The position numbers and the translations under genes were made by a program. Shown here piece by piece: positions 56,684-64,000 of a DNA stretch of 64,000 nucleotides. How positions within the stretch are numbered: position 1 is the first letter of the stretch; the number at the start of each line of letters is the position of its first letter. The notes beneath the pieces were generated by a model that worked only from the letters and a program-made list of their open reading frames with translations, was not told the DNA's origin and ran no database searches. The DNA is from Girardinichthys multiradiatus (lineage: Eukaryota; Chordata; Actinopteri; Cyprinodontiformes; Goodeidae): assembly GCF_021462225.1 (NCBI RefSeq), contig NC_061812.1, forward strand, positions 48,775,363-48,839,362, in the 5' to 3' direction.

Positions 56684-57570
56684 CTAGTCTACTGAAATTC
56701 TTGCCCATTCTTCTTTGTAAAACAGGTCAAGCTCAGCCAGATTAGATGGAGAGCGTTTCTTAACAGCAGCTTTCAGGTCTTGCCATGGATTTTCGATTGG
56801 GTTTAGGTCTGGACTTTGACTGGGCCATTCTAACACATGAATATGTTTTGTTTTAAACCATTCCATTGTAGCCCTGGCTTTATGTTTAGGGTTGTTGTCC
56901 TGCTGGAAGGTGAACCTCCGCCCCAGTCTCAAGTCTTCTGCAGACTCCAACAGGTTTTCTTCCAAGATTGCCCTGTATTTGGCTCCATCCATCTTCCCAT
57001 CCACTCTGACCACATTCCCTGTCCCTGCTGAAGAGAAGCACCCCAGAGCATGATGCTGCCACCACCATATGTGACAGTGGGGTTGGTGTGTTCAGAGTGA
57101 TGTGCAGTGTTAGTTCTCTTTTGGTCTCGTCTGACCAAAGCACCTTCTTCCACATTTGCTGTGTCCCCAACATGGCTTCTGGCAAACTGCAAACGGGACT
57201 TCTTATGGTTTTCTTTTAACAATGGCTTTCTTTTTGCCACTCTTCCATAAAGACTACATATGTGCAGTGCACGACTAATAGTTGTCCTGTGGACAGATTC
57301 CCCCACCTGACGTGTGGATCACTGCAGTTCATCCAGAGCCACCATGGGCCTCTCGGCTGCATCTCTGATCAGTGCTCTCCTTGCTTGGCGTGTAGGTTTA
57401 GGTGGACAGCCTTGTCTTGGTAGGTTTACAGTTGTTCCATACTCTTTCCATTTCCAGATGATGGATTGAACAGAGCTCCATGAGATGTTCAAAGCTTGGG
57501 AAATCTTTTTCTAACCTAAACATTCTTTACACTTCTCCACAACTTTATCCCTGACCTGTCTGGTGTGTTC
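56684..57570 (-). pseudogene. Tc1-like DD34E transposase relic
   Basis: From right to left: remnants of the first HTH and the hook around 57400-57570, then HRTTISRALHICSLYGRVAK, RKPLLKENHKKSRLQFARSH (56929-57306). The region of the first Asp (WSDETK) is followed by a gap and frameshifts. The frame 56684-57013 is open: MVRVDGKMDGAKYRAILEEN, FTFQQDNNPKH and SPDLNPIENPW, with 34 residues between the second Asp and the Glu. The LWGCF-type box is frameshifted. The end residues KEEWARISVD are followed by a stop, shortening the C-terminus. Confidence 0.85.
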
Positions 57571-58069
57571 CTTGGACTTCATGATGCTGTTTGCTTCCCA
57601 ATATTCTCTTAACCAACCTCTGAGGCCATCACAGAGCAGCTGTATTTGTACTGAGATTAGATTACACACAGGTAGACTCTATTTATTCATTAGCAATCAT
57701 CAGGCAACTTCTGAAGGTAATTGGTTGCACTCAGAGTAAAGTAAAAAATATTTCTGTTTGTGGTTGTAATGTGACAATATGTGGAAAAGTTCAAGGGGTA
57801 TGAATACTTCTACAAGCCACTGTAAAGCTAGATTTATTGGCATTTCCAAAGCTTCCGGTAGTCTTAAATAAATCTCAGTGCTGTTCATAATATAATAGCA
57901 GTAGGTGGTTGCATGGTAGAGGCCTGATGTAAATAAGGTAACTTATTCTGTTACATTTTTTGTCTGGCTCATAAGTAACAGTAGTTAATTGGTGTTAACA
58001 AAAAAAAGTAAAACAGACAAAAAACTGTCTGAAAAACAATGTTTCTATGCTTCATCTAACCTTATTGTC

Positions 58070-58770
58070 AGGGCTGGAGTTTCTGTTGTATGTTTTTGTC
58101 TGCGTTTTTTGACTCCTAGTAGGCGTTAGTGCTCAGCAGTGGTGGAGACAGGTGTTTTCCATCTCGATGATTGAGTCCTGGAGTACTTAAGCAGGAAGCA
58201 GCCACCATCTCGTCGCTCGAGTATTAGCCTCTGTGGTAGCTACTCAGCCAGTCTCGTATTAATTAAGTTTATGTGTACTTTGCCTTCGACAACGTTTAAC
58301 TTATTCTTTGTTCTTCTTAGTGAACTGAACCGGCGACTACCTGGAGGTTACCCGGGCTGGCCCCGGTGGCTTCGTTTCGCACTAGCCTCGCTCCTAGGAT
58401 TTCCCCAGGAAGGATCTTCCACACACACCTACCTGACGCCGAACTCTGGAACTTCCCCGGCTGGCTGCTTCCAGACCCGGATTCTCCAGAGACGATTCAA
58501 CCTAACTTGTCCACCCTCCACCTCTCCTCTGATGCTTTGCCTGCACTCCAAGCTCTAACCCAAGTAACTAAGAAATCATCGGACTTACCATTGACTCTAT
58601 ATTCACTTCTTCTTCAGTCCGAATCCCTCTCCTCCTGGCAGATTGCCTACTCCCTCCTAGTAAGAGACATTTCACATTTATGTTCCGGTTTCGCTTACTG
58701 TGCATCTTACCTGTCGTTTTTCCTTACAGTTGTTAGTTGTATTTGTCCCTCTGTTAACCTGTGGCAACAG
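58070..58770 (+). repeat. Possible LTR or retroelement leader fragment
   Basis: Begins TGTCAGGGCTGGAG and shows CTTAAGCAGGAAGCAGCC, resembling LTR promoter DNA, then a C- and T-rich stretch with overlapping open frames (58271-58558, 58366-58773) of no recognised family. The right end and a target duplication could not be fixed. Confidence 0.3.
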
Positions 58771-58789
58771 TAATTTGTGATTTACCACA

Positions 58790-60522
58790 TACACACTTTA
58801 TACAGCATTATCAGTGGTTGAGTGGCCAGAAGGTGATACTGTAAATGTAAGAGGCCTGTGGGGTTCTTGCAAACTGCCTTGGGAGAATAGAATAGAAATA
58901 TCCTTTATTGTTCCTCAGTGGGGAAATTAAGATAATTCAGATATCTATTGTGAAATTGTACAATATAAAAGGCGGAATTCAATGTAACATACAGTTTGTG
59001 TTGTGTGAGGCTACACACCTTACTTGTAAAGAGAACACCCCATAGTCCGAGTAACTGCACAGTGGAACCACTTAATTCCATACATGCCCATAATGTGACC
59101 CATATCAAACTCAGTCAAGTGTTGCAAATGCCTACATAGTATCAACATTTCAGTTTCAAGACATCTATACCCCTGGCAGATTTAAATTTAAAACAATTTT
59201 TTAACCAAGACATTTTATTTTGGTAGGAAATGAGACAGCAGAGACTGGATTTTCTTTTTAATGAACTGTTTTAATTTACATTTTAATAAAAATGACATGT
59301 CAAAGTAATCATTGGGTGTTGGCATTACAGCAATCACACCTTTCTTCTAATAATTGAGCAGCTTTTTGCATGTCTCCACTGGTATTTTGATGATTCATCT
59401 TTGGTGATGAGCTCTAAATCAGATTCATGTTGGGTTGCTCCAAAATGATAACATTGCTTCCAGTCAGAAGAAACACTTCAGTCACACTAAAAGATGACTT
59501 TAAACCCAAATCTGCCAGGGGTATGAATAAATGTGGGCTTAGTTGTACATGCTTACTTGTCTGTCTATAGACAAAGCACCGACTTGTAACATTCACTTCA
59601 TGTTGGGAGGCTCAGGTTCCAATTCTAGGAGTCCAAGCTTCTTGGATATGGAATTCTTTATAGACCAATCACTTTACATGTTTACTAAATTATGCACAAA
59701 ACTGGACCATTCCCTGTGGGTATTGAAGTTGTTTTCGGTCTGAGTATAATATTGGTTAATTTATTTTAACTAAAACTTTCTTTCCAGTTGAGGAACATTG
59801 AGTTACATCCATCCAATTATTTTCTGTACACAGTTAATCCGTTGGTTCACAGGAGGTGCTGGATTCTATCACAGCAGTAGAACTGAGAGGGTTACATTCT
59901 GAACAGGTCAGCATTTTACAAGGACTTACACCTACTGCTGTTAGGTTAGATTATATAGCAACTATAAGGGTGCAGTCGGTTTGTCTTGGAAGTGGGAGTT
60001 CAGATCTGGAAATTTCACATTTGAGTTGAGCAAGTTCTAGTTGCAAGTCTGACAACTTGTAGGATTGGCTAATTGTGGTGATGCTAACAACAAATAGCAA
60101 TACAAGCTGATAATATATGTCCTATTATGTTCCAATACTAAAGGAATGTGTTGACAAATGGTGGCCATTCAGGACTATTTTTACAATTGGTTTTAATGAG
60201 ATGTAAAGAGACATTGATGGCAGAGTTGTCTCAAACTGGGGTTCATGGTAACCAGAGTTACCATGAACCCCAGTTTGCAATTACAGCTTAATTTACTCTT
60301 TACAGTATTACCACAACATTTCTTTTTACAGTCATAGGGAATATTTTCAAATATACAAATGCCATATTAAAGTTTCAGAGGTTGAGATTGACATGTGCAG
60401 TACTGTTTCTCTTACCACTGAATTAATTCCGCCATTGTCCTCATTTTGGCTTCAGGATGGATTGTCTCATAAAAATATACACAGCAAAAAAAAACTCTGT
60501 AGAATACATGACATATGTTTAC
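58790..60522. other. Mostly non-coding, downstream of the 60523 exon; Tc1 scrap at 59290-59530
   Basis: 59290-59530 resembles antisense Tc1 sequence (TGGTATTTTGATGATT, similar to 32880-33060). The stretch nearest 60522 presumably includes the 3' untranslated region of the minus-strand host gene, but no convincing poly-A signal was fixed. A perfect hairpin is at 60232-60277. Confidence 0.4.
60232..60277. other. Perfect 21-bp hairpin with 4-base loop
   Basis: 60232-60252 is the exact reverse complement of 60257-60277; loop CAGA. It lies about 245 bp beyond the stop codon of the minus-strand exon, so it may lie in that gene's 3' UTR. Confidence 0.95.
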
Positions 60523-61407
60523 CTAGAGTTCAATGATAAGTTTTCCTTCATCGTCACTGCTGCTGGTGTCTTCTGTATTGTCTTGGAAGCTCAGCACAGG
60601 CCTCACTCCACTGGGCAGACAGTCTGCTGGTTGTTCATGAAGTGACCCAATCATGAAAATGGACTGGTATTTGTTGCTAATGTCAGGCCTCCCAGAGTTA
60701 CAGCTCTCATTGGTGAAATCCTTTGGTTTGTCTGTAGTGTCTTGCTTCTGATCAGGTTCCAGAAATGAAAAGGGCTGAGATGAAGATGCCATCATCTGGT
60801 TGTCTTGCAGCATTTGGATGTCTCTAGTCATCTCAGCAGACGTTCTGCAGACTTTGGCAACTTGGCTTAAGTATGTAGAAGAGAATGTCCCGAAATCTGG
60901 TAAGACACTATGGTTTCTTTTACCTTCTACAGTAAAACCATCACAATAGCTTTCAGCTATCCTGGAGTTACCAGTGGTGGTAAAGTCTTGCTGAGCTGAT
61001 AAACTGATTGGGCTTTTTGTTTGATCTTGACTGGACAATGACTCAAGGATGGGCTCAGCATTTAGAAAAACACTTTGTGTTTCCGATAAAGGAACCGGCA
61101 TTGGAGCATGCTGGTTCCCGTGAGAATTTGATTCACATGAGACCTGCATTTGCTGATCGTAGATGATGGTGCTTCTGTCCCAGTTCTTCTGTGGTGGATA
61201 GAGATCATTGCTTTCCAGTGGTGGAGAATTTAAAAGGCTGGTGTGAATGCTGTTAGCAGGCATGTCTGTGTTAGGTGACGTGTTTAGGGCTTGATGAAGG
61301 TTGGTTGGAAGGCACTCAGACATTCCTGAGTTTGTCTGAGAAAGAGATGTTAAATCCTGTTCAGACATGCAGGATATTTTAAAGGGATCTACGTTTGTTT
61401 GTTCTCC
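60523..61407 (-). CDS. Last coding exon of an unidentified host gene (candidate znf831)
   Basis: An 885-nt frame, uninterrupted from the acceptor TTTTATTCCAG (AG at 61409-61408) through GEQTNVDPFKISCMSEQDLT to the stop TAG. The internal ATG at 61368 need not be a start, because 13 in-frame codons precede it and the intron border is good. The product is rich in Ser, Thr, Gln and Asn and looks disordered, with an acidic end TSSSDDEGKLIIEL. No zinc finger, membrane segment or catalytic motif occurs in this exon. I do not recognise the family from sequence. It lies upstream of edn3 on the same strand, the place of ZNF831 in mammals; this is the only reason for the candidate name. Upstream exons were not found to the right. 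Confidence 0.6.
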   Translation of the reverse strand, partial: GEQTNVDPFKISCMSEQDLTSLSQTNSGMSECLPTNLHQALNTSPNTDMPANSIHTSLLNSPPLESNDLYPPQKNWDRSTIIYDQQMQVSCESNSHGNQHAPMPVPLSETQSVFLNAEPILESLSSQDQTKSPISLSAQQDFTTTGNSRIAESYCDGFTVEGKRNHSVLPDFGTFSSTYLSQVAKVCRTSAEMTRDIQMLQDNQMMASSSQPFSFLEPDQKQDTTDKPKDFTNESCNSGRPDISNKYQSIFMIGSLHEQPADCLPSGVRPVLSFQDNTEDTSSSDDEGKLIIEL

Positions 61408-61844
61408 CTGGAATAAAAGAATAGAAAGACATTAACTGCTGACATCATGATATTTCAATTGTTGTCATGAGATCATCAGCTGCCTAGGCAGCATATCTTC
61501 CCCAAAATGTGCCTGGTGTGCTGGAGAGGGGTGCAGTTGAGCCCATTCTTCCAACATCTAAAAGAGTACCCAGTTTTACTCCTCGCCAGATCCTCTGATT
61601 AAGTTCCAGTTATTGCTGGCAACCTCTGAGCAATTAGAAGTTATGTTTCTAAGTGAATCTACCTAAAACTTATCCAATCCCTCCACTCCTGAACAGTGCT
61701 TTATCAACTTTCCCTAGACCTTGGACCTTCCCTGGACCATAGGAAGACTCAAGAGTCAGCCTCAAGATCTCAATTCAAGGACCCCTCTAGGAGTCCTTGG
61801 AGTAGGACTCCTAGAGGGCCACTATATGTGAGAAGGAGAATTTT
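61408..61844. other. Intronic stretch with a hairpin
   Basis: Upstream intron of the 60523-61407 exon. Contains a 14-bp perfect hairpin at 61783-61796/61805-61818. No other feature. Confidence 0.5.
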
Positions 61845-62050
61845 AAATTCTATTCTATAAATAGGAGAAATATGATTTCTCATTTTGATTTTCATCAGAA
61901 CTCTTGCTGCAGCATTTTGGATCAGCTGGAGGCTTTTAACTGCATTTTGTGGACATCCTGATAGTAAAGAATTAAAATAGTACAGCCTTGAAGTAACAAA
62001 TGCATGGACTAGTTTTTCAGCATCACTCCTGGATAGGATATTTCTAATTT
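61845..62050 (-). pseudogene. L2-clade LINE reverse transcriptase fragment
   Basis: The minus strand reads VAKIRNILSRSDAEKLVHAF, VTSRLYYFNSLLSGCPQNAV, KSLQLIQNAAARVLMK and MRNHISPIYRIEF. This is the C-terminal RT region of L2/Maui-type LINEs (AFVTSRLDYCNSLL, LQLIQNAAARVL). It is open over about 65 codons with only a few substitutions, so it is fairly well kept, but it is a fragment without the active site. Confidence 0.8.
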
Positions 62051-62397
62051 TGGCAACATTATCTGACTACACATCCTACAGAAGCTCACAGATCGAGTAC
62101 AACAAAGAAATAAAAATGTCCAGAAAACAGTTTTTTTTTTTTCTCAGATCAGCAAAGTCTTGTTCAACACTGAGCTCATTAATCCTCAGAATTCTACATC
62201 AACTGAGTTTCACTCTGTCAAAAAGTTTTGCACTTTACATCAAAGATTGATAAAATTAGAAATGTTGCAACGGCCAGTTCTGGTTAGTGCACCTCTCCCT
62301 TCTATGTAACTTTAAATCAATAAAACTCTCTCAAATTTCAAGACGTATATTTAAATTACAAACTGTACATCAATTAAGCTCCGCAGCTAGTACCTAA

Positions 62398-62628
62398 GAC
62401 CTCATTTCTACCAAGCTGTTTAAAAGTGTCGTTGGATGTCTGGTTGTCAGGACTCAGCTTAATGACGATCTGTTTCCTTATTTTCAAGTAATCAACCTAA
62501 CTGACTTTCCTGATGCCACTCGGATGGCTTCTCTTAAGCGGATCTGCGGGGAGAAAATAGGGCTATGGACACCATATAGTCAGAGGAACCTAATTCTTGA
62601 AATGGTCCACTCACACTCCATACTTTGA
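62398..62628 (+). other. Unrecognised open stretch of 76 codons
   Basis: Between a TAA (62395-62397) and a TGA (62626-62628) the plus strand is open: DLISTKLFKSVVGCLVVRTQ, LNDDLFPYFQVINLTDFPDA and onward to VHSHSIL. The composition is protein-like, not low-complexity. Only one internal ATG (after DATR) exists, so it is more likely part of a larger frame (an exon or transposon piece) than a small gene. I do not recognise it. Confidence 0.35.
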
Positions 62629-62639
62629 TAGGCACAATT

Positions 62640-63244
62640 TATTTCAATTTATTACAGCAAAATTCAGGTTCTGTAAACATGAGTAGCTGTTCTGGCTGTT
62701 TCAGTTGCTATTAATGTGACCAGCCTCTGTTAACCCAGAGACACTGAACTTGTCATCTGCACTATGTTTTATTCTTTTGTCTGTGATCAAAATGTTGTAT
62801 ATAAAGATTTATAAAAAATTGTCTAAAATAATTTTTATGGACTGTTACACCGTAGACACACTGCTCATCAAGCATCATAAAGTATGTAATGCATTATAAG
62901 GCATTTAGATATCCAGATTTCTGCTGGTTTAATTGTTGTCAGCGCTCTCTGTTATTGATATAATGGATTGCTTGATGCTATAAAGTGGCATAAATCAACA
63001 TACCCCTGTGTGTGGTTCTGCAATTAAACTGTTTACTAAACACTATCTTGTGTAATTCATTTTACTACTGCTCTGACACATGGGCTGAATTATATATCCA
63101 TTGCGCTGCAACACTTTCATAAGAAAAATCACAAACTGTTTTGGGTTAAAAAAAAAAAATTGTATCCATTATCCCTGAAATCTGTTCCTACACCATCATC
63201 AGATATCAGAATTCAAAATGTGTGAATGATTTGTGGAGGATTTT
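62640..63244. other. Non-coding stretch, nothing recognised
   Basis: AT-rich, with no frame, terminal repeat or known repeat seen. Confidence 0.4.
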
Positions 63245-64000
63245 TGTCACAAAGTGGTTTTGGATCGGACCAAAGTGCAGACAAGAGCTCGGCAGGATCA
63301 TCTTTGTAATTCCAAGATTTATTTACAAGGTCAAAACGTAGCAAAATCACTGCAGATTTCCCAAGGCAAGGCGTGGCAAAAAACAAAGCATAATCATGGA
63401 CGAGAACGAGGTGTGACAAACACAAGGAACCAGCACTGAACAAAAACACAAAACCAACTTATATACTGTGAGATAACAAAGGCAGATAATCAAGGGAACA
63501 AGGAACAGGTGAAACAAATACAAAGACTGAGGATGGGCAAAGTAACTAAACAATAAACAGAGACACAGACCAAGCAAACCTATAGACAAAGATAAATAAT
63601 CAAATGGGGAATAAGAAAACTAGAATAATCATGACTAAAGTAAACAGAGAAACTAGAGGGAACATAGGAACAACAATAACAACCTGAGAACAAAGAACCC
63701 ATAAAGAAAACCTGAATACAAACCTAACTACACTGACTGAATTAACTGGAAAGGAAACAGAGAATAAACTAGTAAACAAGAAGAGTGCAAAGGAATAAAT
63801 AATAAAACACAATTAAACACAAAGATACTAAAGAGAAATAAAACTAGAGAATCCAGGGAAGACCAAGAACTATAATAATTACAATAATAATGATAAACCG
63901 TACCAAGTAATAAGAAAACAACTATAAAAGAACTTAAGAAGTAAACACCAGGAGGCGGAAGAGGGAGAAAAGAAAACATGATACAAAAACCAAAATAGAA
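63245..64000 (-). repeat. LTR-like sequence, runs off the window
   Basis: Begins TGTCACAAAG, as the 3' tip of an antisense LTR would, with a reversed poly-A signal near 63319 and a long A-rich tract (antisense of the T-rich LTR DNA seen at 13613 and 41493). The other end lies outside the window. The overlapping minus frames at 63347-63979 are low-complexity shadows of this composition. Confidence 0.4.

Larger units (their letters stand above)
54714..57822 (-). mobile_element. Tc1-like relic split by R1 and a solo LTR
   Basis: Tips CAGTGGCTTGTAAAAGTATT and, in reverse, the end GAATACTTCTACAAGCCACTG; TA at both ends (54712-54713, 57823-57824). The terminal region is cut at 54774 by 1.7 kb of other repeats and resumes at about 56461 (TATTTTATTGGAATTTTATG). 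The transposase on the minus strand is in pieces (57306 to 56684). Confidence 0.85.

Noticed and set aside
59595..59635. B-box-like GGTTCCAATTC as tRNA or SINE
   Set aside because: No cloverleaf can be drawn and the A box is missing.
63347..63979. Three overlapping hydrophobic minus-strand frames that look like membrane proteins
   Set aside because: They arise from T-rich antisense of A-rich LTR-like DNA; the Phe/Leu/Val richness is compositional.

Overview
The window is nuclear DNA from a ray-finned (teleost) fish. The evidence is one recognisable vertebrate gene (endothelin-3), introns with GT-AG borders, dinucleotide and trinucleotide microsatellites, and a dense load of typically teleost transposons: Tc1/mariner, hAT, Rex1-, Rex3-, L1- and L2-like LINEs, and solo LTRs. 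There are no bacterial-style operons, rRNA genes, CRISPR arrays or convincing tRNA genes. I cannot fix the species.

Host genes, both on the minus strand. (1) An endothelin-3 precursor gene (edn3): the signal-peptide exon is at 36827-36896 and the exon carrying the RSKR processing site and the mature 21-residue peptide is at 35850-36090. They are joined by a 736-bp intron with matching phases. Later exons were not found. (2) A large, serine-rich last coding exon at 60523-61407 preceded by a good splice acceptor. Its sequence does not identify it. Its position upstream of edn3 in the same orientation is that of ZNF831 in mammals, so znf831 is the leading guess, on synteny only.

Layout. 1-8337: repeat-rich, with Rex1-like and RTE LINE pieces, a Tc1 relic and a 744-bp solo LTR. 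8349-11626: a nearly full-length but broken RTE (Rex3-like) LINE. 11889-14894: a hAT relic with an 8-bp target duplication, containing a second inverted-repeat element and a solo LTR; a second hAT-type element abuts it (14909-15883). 18727-19989: a Tc1/mariner element with DD36E spacing. 20240-21320: L1 ORF1 relic. 23253-25387: an old Tc1 relic split by a young Tc1 copy (A). 25611-32840: a decayed L1 element split by an RTE fragment, a second young Tc1 (B) and another Tc1-like element (D). 33061-36896: edn3. 38308-41000: piggyBac-like fragment and a Tc1 relic split by an intact Tc1 (C). 41404-47845: LTR-like piece, Tc1-like element E, an I/jockey-type LINE, L1 and RTE fragments. 48067-51555: two Tc1-like elements, one split by a solo LTR. 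54714-57822: a Tc1 relic split by an unclassified repeat and a solo LTR. 60523-61407: host exon. The right end holds an L2 fragment and an LTR-like sequence running off the window.

The main story is layered transposition: young elements repeatedly sit inside older ones, so reading frames and target duplications give a relative order of events. The only intact transposase frame is copy C (39261-40265). Copies A and B are almost identical and share the same two inactivating deletions, which suggests that a defective Tc1 was moved by transposase supplied in trans. I found no convincing sign of an undescribed functional system.
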